Assembly: GCF_032854445.1 (NCBI RefSeq)
Contig: NC_088305.1
Location: 8,479,717-8,543,716 of the forward strand
DNA: 64,000 bases
Source of the DNA: Liolophura sinensis
Lineage: Eukaryota; Mollusca; Polyplacophora; Chitonida; Chitonidae
Direction: 5' to 3'
Shown here: positions 11,630 to 23,009 of the stretch, in pieces
How positions within the stretch are numbered: position 1 is the first letter of the stretch
How the letters are laid out: each line of letters begins with the position of its first letter
Position numbers and translations under genes: made by a program
The notes under the pieces: model-generated
Told to the model about the DNA's origin: nothing
Database searches by the model: none
Seen by the model: only the letters and a program-made list of their open reading frames with translations

Positions 11630-12905
11630 GCATACATACATACATACATACATACATGCATGCATACATACCTACATACATACATGCATACATACATACA
11701 TTTGGGCACATATTGGGCACTATTTTCAACGGGAATATCTTCTAACCATTGTGTTTGCAGTGTTTTTGAGGCACCATGCGATTCTCGGTCTTTACACCTT
11801 GTACCTTCTTAAATAGAAAGTACAGACTTGACAAAAACTGATCCATTTCCCAATCCACTGCTCGGCATCCTGCTTTGAAAGCATTATACATTATGTGCAA
11901 CCCACAGCTACCAGTGGTCATTTGTCAGACTGACGTTTATCTACATCTTTCTGTCTAGTTGGTCATGTAACTCCCAGTTAACATTAGCACCGTCCATAGA
12001 TAATTGCAATAGCTGGGCAAGCGACAACTCGCTGGCAGATTCATTGAAATAAATGACTAAATTATTTACACTGGGGTGCCGAGAGAACTGAAAAAACGGG
12101 TGCAGACACCGTCTGTTTCCCAAACACGAATATACACATCAAGTTGCTTGGACTGAGATTTTCTACTGAGGCTTTCATCAAACAGCAGCACTGAGCTGTC
12201 CCGAGGCCCGAGCTTCTCTAACCCTACATTCTAGAAATGTGGAGCAATCTCAAAACAGCTTAAATACCAGTTCTTTGTCTCACCACAAAAAATGGTCTTG
12301 CAATGCCAGTGTCACGAAACATGGCCTGCAAAACCCTGGAGAACTACGCCGTCATGTAAGCTGAAACTGTCGCCAGCCTAGCTGTCGACCCTGGCGCCCA
12401 AAAACTTAGTGTGAGTCAGTGTTGGACAAGGCTAGTGGTTTTTGCCACTCGTGCGACCTGTTAATGTCGGGTCAGCACAACTATCTTTGAAATGTGTCTT
12501 ATGCTTTTTACTTGACACGGACTGTAGGCATTTCTGAAATTTGTGGTGAAACTTCCAAAGGCAGCTGAAAACACTTTCCCGGCGAGGTGCAGTCTGGTGA
12601 GAAAATGCGACAGTCCGTCCTTGTCATGGAGACGAACTTGTCTCTTCGCACATTACGCCGCCAATGATGTACAAAAAATATTACTTTCCGAAACATAAGA
12701 GCGGTATTAGATTGACAGGACCATCTAAAATGTGGTTACCATTCTTAGCACCGATGTATATAATGTGTTCGACCAGTTTGGCCTGCAGTCTAGATACATT
12801 TCGTTAAGCATTTTACAGCATGTTGGTTGTAAATTACTGGAGATAAAAAAAATATTAAGACCTGTTTTCCAAATTTCAAACTCTCACTTGAGAAAACGTG
12901 GTTTC
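10720..12905. repeat. Local tandem duplication of about 0.6-1.2 kb in unit 1
   Basis: 10720-11325 (TCAACGGGAATATC to GATTTCCAAGCACTTTC) recurs as 11725-12915 with a roughly 600-bp unmatched stretch (12000-12590). The class 3 SINE lies between the copies. Confidence 0.75.
11325..11702 (+). mobile_element. SINE-like repeat class 3 with CATA tail, unit 1
   Basis: Starts at a T run followed by GTGACAACCTGCC and ends in a class-2-like segment (ATTGTTGAGTAAGACGTAAA) plus a CATA tetranucleotide tail (11588-11702). I find no clear tRNA head. It recurs at 46246. Confidence 0.65.
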
Positions 12906-13034
12906 CAAGCGCTATCTAGATCTGGAAATCACATCTAAAATCAAGGACTTGAAAGGACCCGAACGAACCCTGTTACACTTTCTAGAGATGATACACGTTC
13001 TATGTGCAGAAATCAGTGGCTACAGTCCTTTATC

Positions 13035-13235
13035 CGGGAGGAACTGTAAATCGGGTGTATCCAGTGTGTGCCTGGATGACAGCGTGAACCCTTCTCCTCA
13101 TACCACCTGTCAGCCTCTTGATACTCTGAAGGCAAAGATGCCGCCATTCCTCGTGCAAGGCAGCTCCCAATTGGGCCAGATTATGTAGTGGTAGATCCCA
13201 TGCTTCCACACGACGACCACCTGGCCCAGTTGACG
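13035..13235 (-). pseudogene. Tc1/mariner transposase C-terminal fragment, unit 1
   Basis: The minus strand reads NLAQLGAALHEEW, then IKRLTGGMRRR and VIQAHTGYTRF, matching the end of Tc1-family transposases (NL.EL..AL.EEW, IRRLI.SMRRRC.A.I.A.GGHTRY). The DDE core is gone. Confidence 0.78.
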
Positions 13236-15229
13236 TAAAACGCTTGATGAAAACAAATGATGCTTTTATCGAGTAATTTCAACCACTGCTTTAAAACTGC
13301 TCACTCCAGGACCATACTTATCTCCGGCCTTGACTCGTCTCAAGGCTAATCTATCTGTCTACAGACATAATGGTAAGGGTTTGTCTAATAACCTCCCCTG
13401 TCGTTTGCACTTGGATATATTAGATTCAGGTGTGGAGGAAAACCAGGATGGCTAATGAGGATGAGGGTGTAACTAACAGCACGGTGTCTCTGTGGCTCCT
13501 TCCATGAGGAAAGGAGGTGCACGGAACAGATCCATAAGCGAGGAAAAGGGCAACAGCTGATAGAGCTGCTGTGGCGAGAAGATCAGGGAGCAGTGAATTG
13601 TTTTTGATCTAACAATATTCAAAATGAACTGAAAACAGACGGACGGGTTAAAAGACCAGTTAAAAGAACTAAAGCTTAGTTAAAATCCGAAAAGCACGGT
13701 ATGACACATGTCATATACACACGTTAAGTAATGACAGCATCGCCGGACAATACAGTCCACACAGTCAACAAGGACATGTTTGCTGCAGTGTTCAGATGCA
13801 CTAACGCCATCGGAAATACAATTTTATGTTAAGAGAGACTACCCAATACGACACATCGATAAAAGTAATTGATGTATGTGCGATGATTAAAGACTTAGAC
13901 CATAGAGAATTAAAAAAGAGCGGCGACAACTGTGTGATTGGTGGCAAAAGGTCACACATGGGCGATGAAACACGGACGGTCAACCTCAATTAAAAAAGAG
14001 TTTTTATTGTGTTAATGTAAGTAATTAAATAGTAGCAGGTTACACGCTCCAACACAAAAAAATTTGCGTTCAAAATAGTAGTGTAGAGATGTCCTACTGT
14101 ACGCGTATCTGAACCCCTGGTTCTTCCCTGAGGCGTTTGCACTTTTGAAAAACCCGCCCACAATTGACGGCTGAATTTTGGGCAATTCCACAACGGTACT
14201 TATTCCAAAATGACTACTTCTTGCAGTGCCTTTGTTAAATACGTAGATCTTCCTGTAGTGCCTTTCTTAGGAGATGAGATACAAGTTTGGGGGTACAGCT
14301 TCTCGACCCCGGAATAAAGCGAGCTTTGTATGTGGTAGGAATTTATACCTAACCGTGTTACCTCCCTTTGCCCGTGGCGCTGTGGCAGGTCTTTGCCACC
14401 TCAGTCAGCTGATTACACTTGGCTGATTGGGCTACAGTGACCCATTCTTCAGGTAATCTGGCAATTTATTGTTTGAAGATTTTGGTGAATTATTTTATCA
14501 CCCGGTTTTATAGTTCAGGTTAATTAACAACTGTGAGACTGGTTGTAAGTGCCAAATGCACAAGTGCATTCTTAGTCATCATTCAGCTGCCGTTGGTCGA
14601 TGTGGCAGCTAGTTTCAGTTTCAGCTCTTGCTGAAAGTTGCGACATACGATCAATAAAAAACTATGTCAAAGTATGTATTTTATATCTTTGTATTGTAGA
14701 TATAGTGGAATTTGTTTGTTATAATTATAAGAATGAAAAATTTGTCTTAAAACTAATGTTTTATTTCTTGAGGAAAAATTAGAAATATTTAGGCGTGGGT
14801 GATGGGTTTACCTTTTAACAGTAAAAGGTGTAGAGAAAGTGTGATATTTAAAGGAAACAACTCATTGTTTGGATGTGAGTAGTGCATTCTGTGATACATG
14901 ATGACCACCGTGTGGTATATTGTTTATTTTTGTGTCCTGTTTTCAGAACACGACGTTTTATTCTGTGAGAATAAACAGAGATGTATCCCTCCAGTTCTTA
15001 TTGTATCGTCTATCCCGTACAGTATGGGGATTTGTGGATGTTTGAAATACAGTAAAACTGTGCTTTATCCGTGTGACGGAAAGATATGGATATACTCCTC
15101 TGTTTGTTGAACGACAAATGTGACGTTACGCTATTGTTTGAGCAGTTGATTTTTTGTTTTCAAGAATCCACACTTTGGTGTTAGCGGTTTCAATGGTGAA
15201 AACTTGCACTACCTTAGAGCTCCTTCGTT
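13236..15229. other. Unit 1 middle, no gene seen
   Basis: Only partly alignable to the other units (pieces near 30680-30860 and 47380-47500). AT-rich; no coding, repeat or RNA signal beyond scattered homology. Confidence 0.5.
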
Positions 15230-15312
15230 TGCTCTATGGTAGAGCGGAATTCGAGCCCACAAACACAAGGCTCTAAATCATTCTTATACCGCACTGAGCT
15301 ATCCGGGATGAC
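15230..15312 (-). mobile_element. tRNA-derived head of an old SINE (class 4), unit 1
   Basis: On the minus strand GGATAGCTCAGTGCGGTA resembles a tRNA A box and GGGCTCGAATTCC a B box. It does not continue into a tRNA-like acceptor stem, so it is a SINE head and not a tRNA gene. Orthologs at 31782 and 47750. Confidence 0.55.
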
Positions 15313-16037
15313 CATAAAACCCTCTCCCACTTGGCGATCTGAAAGGCCTTCATCGTCGGGCGAGGGAAACTGGTCCTCTTTCATGCGTGGTCGGATATGG
15401 GCATCCAGAGACTTTGGCACACGAAATTTATGTCGCCTTATACCAATCACTTCATCTGTGTACTAACATGACAGCTTCACCTGCAAAATGTCTTGGTTTT
15501 ATTTCATATAAAAGATATTCTGTCTAAATCTGGCTAACCGCGTTCACCAAGTATTTGTATTGTTATGCACATACATGAACTCTCAAGTCTTGAAAGATTA
15601 GGTACAATCATTGCATTGATCTGTGGTGTCGTATAAGTAGGAGAAAACACTCATAACTGTAGGTTCTTGAAAAAGAATGAACTCGACGCTCGCGCCTCCT
15701 TTATTATGTTTCAAAAATCTACAGTTATGAGTGTATCTCCAGTACAGACTAATGTTTTGTAAATAGTTCCTTCTAAAAAGTTATCATTTTTGTGTTTTCT
15801 CCTTTTGCATTGGGCATATTGGGATTATCCTTACGGCATGTTATATTTCTTTAGTCCGAGTTTCATCCCACTAATATGATAAAATATAACATAAGTCATT
15901 TACAGTTATTAGACATTTTTGGCTTTAAAATCATTTGAAAAGTCTAAAAACAGGAAGAGAAAAAGAAGAAAGAAAGATCAAGTTTAAGTTTAAAGTGAGC
16001 AATTACCACGAACTTTTGATCTATCTTCGTCCATAAT

Positions 16038-17386
16038 TTATAAACAATCACGAGTATCGTCTATGTAGTATATTTTCACCGGGCGTATCTTCATCTCGCT
16101 GAACTGAAGAGGGAGATGTTTAGACGACCATTTGTACCACGTGACTGACGAAGGAGCTACTGTGGACTTCTCCTTCACATGAACATACAGCCCATTAAGA
16201 TTACTGTAATAACAATTATTGTACCACCATGCCCCATGATATGTCGTAGCACAGTTCCCCTTGCTGTAGTCATTATCATGGTCATATGTGGAGAACTCCA
16301 AGCCGTTGTGGTAAGCCATGGAGTCACCTGAGAAAACCAAAAAATGAGTCAAAAGCCGTAGACACACAGATTATTGTACAGCTCAGATTATTGGATTAAT
16401 TCTTTGGATTTGTGTTTACTCTCAGAAGGATCTAATCGATAAGTCTAATCGGAAATTGTCTTTGCCAGCGACTATCCAGACGCCGTCGACCCCAAGAATA
16501 GAGTAACCCAAAATTAAAAGATAGAAGTGATCGTATGATAAACTTACGTGGTGGCATTTCTTTCCATTCTAGAATTAACAGGGTCAAAGTCAGCGTTGTT
16601 ATCAAAATTGTATTGGTTGCTCTGACATCTGATATAATAGTGGCCCATGGTTACCTTAACCACAAATGTCTTAATACATTTTAGTGCTGTGTGTGGTGAG
16701 GGTATAACTAGTAATACTGACACACGTACAGTGTATATCACATTATGTGATCTAACATAAAAACCCACCAAAGATGACCCGAAGTGATCAATATATTGAT
16801 ATGTTCCGAATGACCAGCTAGCATGCATAAATCTACATAGGTTTTTTTGATCAATTTATGGGACTATCTGATGTCCATAAAGAAACCATACAGTGGTCTA
16901 TTTCCGTTGTGACGTCAAAACCAATTTTATAGTAGGCCTACTTAAGGTTTCGGCCAATCATTTCAGTATTGAGGAAAATCAGCCACCAAAATTTCTTTCT
17001 CCCCACCCTTCGGTGACTATATTTTTTTTTCCGCCCACCATACTTTTATCTTTTACTAAGGATATTTGGCGCTAAAAATTTTGGTCGCCAACTGCTCAGA
17101 TGTTATTCACATGTAGTTGCAACTTTTCAGGATAACTTTAAAGCGGATTTTAGTTGATATGTTTTTAAACTTATTTTCTACGATCATGTTTCTCTCAGAT
17201 AGAAAAACATGTCGCTGGACTTACCGGCATTCCCTTTGAACGTGCCCAGTAAGAGCCGGAAGTTTTTAGACTCGTCTGCCACACGGAATCTGCTGTAGGA
17301 AGCGTAACCCGTTCCGTTGGTGTAGCTTCTCATATTCACGAGGAGTTCAAAGTGCGCCTGAGAGGTCAGGAGGTGAATCTTCTGCA

Positions 17387-17464
<78 letters not shown>

Positions 17465-20400
17465 AATGTTTGTAAGGTTGTGTCCCGCTCCTCCACCATA
17501 ATGCTGACCGCCGTAAAATAAACAATCAGAATAATATAAACATAGTAAAAAATATTTCCCACTAAAGCCAGCCGACAATGAAAAATCTATCGTCACCGTG
17601 ACGTAGACTTGGTGATATTAAATTGAGTTAAGCATGATTTACTAAATGAGGTTTTACCTGGCCTAAGGTAACTTACCCAACCAGAACTCCCCGTAAAGGT
17701 TACCAAACCCATCAGTGTAAGTCTCCCAGTTATGATAGAAGTTAACAGAGCCGTCTTGTCGTCTTTGGAACACCTGAAACGCCAGTTAAAATTAAGTTTA
17801 CCATTAACCAAAAAGAGGCATAATTACTTAATTTTGGTGTTTTACGCCGTACTCAGGATTATCTTACTTATAAAACGGCGGCCAGCATCACGGTGGGAAC
17901 CGGGCAGAAACCAGGGGAACCCGATGAACATAAGCAGGTTATTGCCACAGGAATAATTAAATTATGAGCTATAGCTTTTTCATGTTTTCGGCCTATGAAA
18001 ATCTTTGTATGTGTTTGACCATGCGTTTTTGTGTGGGTGTAGGAGTGGTTGACATGCGTTGCCGTTAGGTGGTTTTCAGATTAGAATCTTCTTACAGGAT
18101 GTCTTTTAAATTAATGTATTAGTTTTATTGATATACCAACTTGTGAAACCGTCATTTCGAATGTCAGTAATTTCGCTCCACACAAGCTTATTGGACTTTT
18201 TACCACACAGTCGACTTCTAAATCGGCAAGTTGGACAAACCCCTCGATTTCCAGTATCAATTCTTAAAGTGATGTGTACAGCCCTTTTATAGTAACTCGT
18301 CGTCACAGAGCCGTTTTGTATTCATACCAGTTATTTGGATACTTTATCAGGGCAACGAGACGCTTTGATCTCAAATTTATTTATTTATTTATTTTATTGG
18401 TGGTTTACCAATTGGTTTTCGCTTGTGCGACGGCGGCCATTATTAAGGTGAGAGGAAACCTTGCAGAGCCCGGGACAAACACAGGACCATCCGCAGGTTA
18501 CTGGCAGACCTTCGCACGTACGACCTGAGAGGAAGCCAGCATGTGCTGAACGTGAACTCACAGGGACCGCATTCATGGTGTATTTTCAACCATTAAAATA
18601 TTAGATAAATTCAAACAAATAAAATTATTTGTTAAAACTTTGTCCTTTCTGCTGAATATGTAACAGGCTACATTACAGAGAACGGATCCAAATACATTTC
18701 TATGTATTTTGTGTAAAATTATCACCACTCACGCTCTTAAATTGGTGTTTGTATCTCTGAAACGGCATTTAACTGTTTAGCATTGTCTAACAGACTTAGA
18801 TCTAGGCCTCTTAGCAGACATTCGTATACCAATCATAAGTCATGCCAAGCGTTACAGGTTTGTCATTTTATATCCCAGTTTTCAAACTCACCAGCCATCC
18901 ACCACCCTGCGTCACCATGTCACAGTACACAAGGAAGCCTTTTCCCACTCCAAACGGAAACACTGGGTAAACACCGCTCTTTGTGTGATTGCATTTCTGT
19001 ATTACTGTACAATCGGTAGGATATGCGCATTCGAGAAAGTTGCTGTGATCTGAAAAAAATCCGGGCGTGGTATTAATTGCGATTTACATCAGTACACGAA
19101 ACGTCGATCCTGGTAATACTCTCCAAACATTTGTACACAAGAAATACTTAACCTGTACGATATCAGCCTATGATGATGAATTCTGGACAAAACCATAACT
19201 GAATGATTCACTAGAGTTACGCCAAGTACAGTACAGTTGTTCTCAAGTACGACTTGAGAACTAACAAAACCGGGTGGGCCACTATATCCATTCCATCATC
19301 CCTTTTGGAGAAACATTAAGGTAAAACAAAAGGTATGTGTCTACCGTTTAATAAAAGCGTCAGTTTTCAACAAAGCTCTCTGGCGTAGTCCATACTAGTG
19401 TAGCTACCCACAACAGTTTTTGTAATATTTCTGGTTCACAAAACGCACCCCACTTTCTGACTGAAATCCGCCATTATCATGTTTTTTCTCAAACGAAAAT
19501 TAGGGTGTTTTCTAATCATAATATTATCTTGTCTTTCTGGTATCTACTGAGAAATAAGTACGACTAGACGTCGTTACCATATGTCAATGCGATGGTATCA
19601 AGTTTATCGGTAGACGAAAGGGGCCAAAACGGCGAAAGCTGGACTTGAGCACGAGACCCCTTATTGGTGAATATAGTCACAGCCAATCGGCAATTCAAAA
19701 GAGGACCCCAACGGCTTAGTTATTTTCACACTACATTTTCCCTGAACACAGTATTTCAGCTGTGTTAATCTGTAAACTGCATTCAAAAATATTATGTTTA
19801 ATAATTCATTTAAAAAAAAATACATTAAAGTTGGACTCTGTCTTTTTTGTCGACCGTGGAGCCCTGGTCGGGTGACGTCATGTGTCTCTGTCGATTATGT
19901 ATCGAAAAACCCTCCAAACAGCCATATCCATGCATTGGCCCTACTCTCATGTACACCTCTTTACAAGCATCATGAAAATAAAATCAATAAACCAGGTTTA
20001 CCCCAAATATTTTGAAAGATAGCCTACTGGAGTTTTATTAGAGCCTGGAAAAGCGTGTACAGCATAGCGACAGCGCGATGCGATGACCGATTTCCGCTCA
20101 CATATCGGTTATGACACAAATGCGCTCCCAACTGGTTTATGTGACACCGATTGAACATCCACCGAATCATGGTAGTATCTGTGGAGAATTTGTCACGGTT
20201 TCGCAGTTAACAAGATATACATTTTTACAGCCAAGTTGAGCGATGCCGGATTAGACACGGGGATCCATGCAGTCGGGCCAGCCAATTGTGAGTTGCACTG
20301 ACAACACTCTATTACTCAACGCAGGTGAATCTAACAAATCAAGTTAATGATTTGTGTTTTATCACCGGAAAAAATAAATAAATCTTGAATTTTACTGAAT

Positions 20401-22630
20401 GGAAACAAGGATTGGTGACTCATAGAATTGCCAAGTTAAAATGTGTCTGGATTACCGTTACGGGCTTCAAGGCATGCTGGACACAAACCCTCATTACAAC
20501 TTCCGTTTTTCGGGAGGGAGGAATGTAATTCTGTGTATTTTAAGGTGTAATTTTTTTTTTTGCTGCCAGCATGCCGTTTTTGGTGTATAGGTGCGTACTT
20601 GGTATCAAAATAATAGGAATTGTCTAAGCTTAGGACAGGTATGAATTTAAATCATGAAAGTTTGAAATTCTGAGCGAGAGGACACAGGGAGACAGGTGGT
20701 GATAAGGCTGCGAATGACGTCCCCTTGGCGTTGCTGGGCACCCTTCCCAGCTGCCGGCATAAAAACGTCTAGATTTTGACGGTCAATCTATGTCAAGTTT
20801 TTTATGGCTTCTTTATCACAGGCTAGGCCAGGATTGCACGAAAGCTATTGGCCACGGAATGTTTGGGACTGATCCACAGCGCTAAAGGTTAACATTGTCG
20901 CTTTTGAGAAATTAAAGGTGGGACGAGTACTGTTGGCACAGCGGCCTGCAGGCGACGTGTAAACCGAGCTGGGGGTGGGCGGGGAAGGAGGCATCTGCAG
21001 CCGCGTGGCCGTTGTACTGCACAGGCTTCTGCATTTAGGGAGTGAAAATCCGGGCGTCTTTTTCGTTTGGAACTTTGTGGGGATATTATAGGGCTCGTCT
21101 TTCGGCTTATATTCTTTCAAAAGGTATGGCTGAATTAGAAAGTCTCATATGGCTACGATCAAGTGCTCCGTAATCAAAGAGATCTGCACCATAGTTTTTA
21201 AATCTATGGTATAATTAGGCCATGCATGTATCTTTAAAGTATGCTGCGTTGTGTTACTGCAGTCACAGGCCACATTGGGGCATGAAATAATCTCGAAATT
21301 GCCCGTAAAAAGATTGTTTCCTGCTATCTGTGTTGTAAACATAGAAACATCAGATGCCTCCGGTAAATGTACCATTGTGACGTCTCCAGGTCAGCGGTGG
21401 ATCGATCGAAACAGAGTAGATTTTCTGATGTTTAATGACCAAATTCTGCCGTTTTTTTTCAGTGTTGTTTTCAGCGTTTTAAATAATCGGAATAGATTCA
21501 GGGGACGTCAGACTATCCATCTGCAATTCGGACGTCCCAGCGCTGGGGATCTACTTGAATTATCTGAGCCAGTGAGGGCACCGTAAGATAAAAGGGAAGA
21601 TACAAGAGGGAAGATAAAATATCTCTTGATCCAAATTGACACTTATGCACGATATATACTCGAAATGCGGTTCACAACATGTTTCCTCTATATATTTATT
21701 CAATGTTTTGATTGGTAATTTATGTTATACGATCGCGGACAGCACGTATGGTAAACGGGGAGAAACACATTAGTTGTGTTTGAACTCAAAGCGGCCGAAT
21801 TGGTGAGAAGCTTCGGGGTCATTGTGCTGCATTAGGGTACTATGCTTTTCAATAGGAAAGAACAAGCCCATTGGGGTTATTCCTGTCACCTGTATATTAA
21901 ATTTAAACTCTTGTTTTGACATCTGATTTTATGGCGCATTTATTTATATTCTCGAATGATCTGAATCACTTCTTTCTCTCTTAAGTTCGGTTGACAGCTC
22001 CTCAAGAGTAAACAAATCTCGCGGTAACAGGCCTTCATAATCGAGGTGAATGATTTGAGTTCTTTAAGTTTATTTATTTGATTGGTGTTTTACGCCGTAC
22101 TATAGAATATTTCACTTTAGGCATTGGGCGGTAAGCATTGTGGTGGGAGGTAAGAGCTCGGGGGAAACCAACACCCTTCCGCAGGTTGCTGCAAGACCTT
22201 CCCCCGTACGGCCGGAGAGGATAGTTCTTCATGTGGCTCAGGTTATAATACTGCAGGTAAAGTTTTAAAGCCAATTGAATCACTGCATGAAGTATTATGT
22301 GAAATTACCAGTTGCAGTTATTGTGTGCTTATCAGAATGTTTCCAGTACCAAATACATGTTACCTACATTTTCTCAAAAACATAACACTGACGGTTTGGT
22401 ATTATTTCATATTTTAGTCGATGACAACTCCATGCGTGTGAACTACCGCACTGTTCTCAAACTATTATAAATAAATGTCATCAGATGTACATACCGGTCC
22501 ACGTGGAAACATCGTCCTCATCGGCTTGTTCCACCAAAGGTTGAACATCAAACTTTTTCAAAAATGTGTTATACGAAGACGCCACAAATCCGGTGTTCAA
22601 CAAAAGAAATCCACACATAACGGACAACAT
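16038..22630 (-). CDS. Gene A: secreted fibrinogen-related (FReD-only) protein, 5 exons, most divergent copy
   Basis: Exons on the minus strand are 22630-22495, 19049-18892, 17773-17677, 17389-17225 and 16327-16038, all phase-compatible, encoding 281 residues. Order is signal peptide, linker, then a fibrinogen domain with [21 protein letters not shown] and GAWWY..C.YSNLNG. Peculiarities: the pocket motif reads C-Y-Y-S where the family and genes B and C have C-H; the stop lies nine codons further on, adding a short tail after VKI; intron 3 is only 287 bp, and its acceptor is directly preceded by a TA dinucleotide run with no pyrimidine tract; the TATA-like box is altered to TATAAT. The coding frame is open throughout, so it may be an active, diverged paralog or a gene that is failing at the expression level. 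Gene identity is secure; activity is uncertain. Confidence 0.8.
16548..16686 (-). other. Conserved splice-site-flanked island in gene A intron 4
   Basis: On the minus strand a CACACAG acceptor-like and a GTAAGTTT donor-like site bracket 139 bp; gene B has the same pair at 33498-33356 (143 bp). The lengths differ in phase and the reading frame joins to a stop, so this is not a coding cassette. It may be a decoy or poison exon, or chance. Confidence 0.25.
17391..17460. repeat. TA dinucleotide microsatellite at an intron 3 acceptor
   Basis: About 70 bp of pure TA. On the minus strand it runs straight into the TAG acceptor of gene A exon 4. Genes B and C have non-repetitive sequence with a CCCCAG acceptor here. 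Confidence 0.97.
18375..18575 (-). mobile_element. SINE class 1, decayed, gene A intron 2
   Basis: Body and tail are recognisable. The same old insertion lies in gene B (36470-36690) and gene C (52495-52710), so it predates the duplications. Confidence 0.75.
20479..20932. mobile_element. Terminal fragment or short non-autonomous copy of the element at 61887
   Basis: About 454 bp align by eye with 61887-62346, including the starting GGACACA, a shared block around TGACGTCCCCTTGGCGTTGC, and the final TACTG. It interrupts unit 2 relative to unit 3 (compare 38690-38770). It has no open reading frame of note. The GC-rich stretch 20933-21025 is partly alignable to unit 3 and partly unexplained. Confidence 0.6.
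22074..22245 (-). mobile_element. SINE class 1, head-less remnant, unit 2
   Basis: Tail and body only. The same ancient insertion lies in all units: 1200-1300 (most eroded), 39755-39910 and 55783-55935. Confidence 0.75.
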
Positions 22631-22705
22631 CTTGGATTGTTAGAATCTGACAGCTCTCGACTGAAGATTGTATGTTCACATACACTCTACAGTGATTATA
22701 TCTGC
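22631..22705 (-). promoter_or_regulatory. Gene A core promoter region, altered TATA-like box
   Basis: The equivalent site reads TATAAT (22700-22695, minus strand) because bases are missing relative to the TATAAAG of the other units. The rest of the leader region is conserved. Confidence 0.38.
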
Positions 22706-22961
22706 TCGGTCAAACCGGATTCGTGGGCTGTTGACAGCTATTAACAATGACGTCATCATCGCACGCTACTGTTCCCGACTGATGTTAAGAAAACTGTAAA
22801 AGCCATCTTTACATCATAAGAAGAAATATGAAAAGCTTTTCTTCTACCTGTGACTTTTAGGACATATCCTAACTTAAATGTTGAGAAATAAAGACAAATC
22901 ATTTAGTGTGTCGTTTAAAAGAGCTGATTAGTGACGTTGCACTTTGTTAAATACTAAATCA

Positions 22962-23009
22962 TACTGGTATTACATACAGGGAGACCAGGCGCATTTCTTG
23001 TCTCAAGCA
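22962..23009. repeat. Single ancestral copy of the 48-bp monomer, unit 2
   Basis: One 48-bp unit matching the minisatellite with a few changes, placed as in units 3 and 4, upstream of gene A's promoter. Confidence 0.85.

Larger units (their letters stand above)
1..20003. repeat. Segmental duplication unit 1
   Basis: Opens with AAATATTTTGAAAGA, as units 2-4 do in similar form. It holds gene D's first exon, the minisatellite and gene A's exons 2-5. It is the longest unit, enlarged by the minisatellite, local duplications (9128-9800, 10720-12905) and its own SINEs. Unit borders are arbitrary because the array is head to tail. Confidence 0.85.

Noticed and set aside
11440-11729. ORFs made of Met-Tyr-Val-Cys repeats
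   Set aside because: They are translations of the CATA tetranucleotide tail of a SINE; the same applies at 46364-46653.
15230-15312. Genuine tRNA gene
   Set aside because: A and B boxes are visible, but the acceptor stem and arms do not pair properly and the element is a decayed repeat shared between units; the same holds for the heads of SINE classes 1 and 2.
17347-17596. ORFs with Tyr-Ile runs
   Set aside because: Translation of the TA microsatellite.
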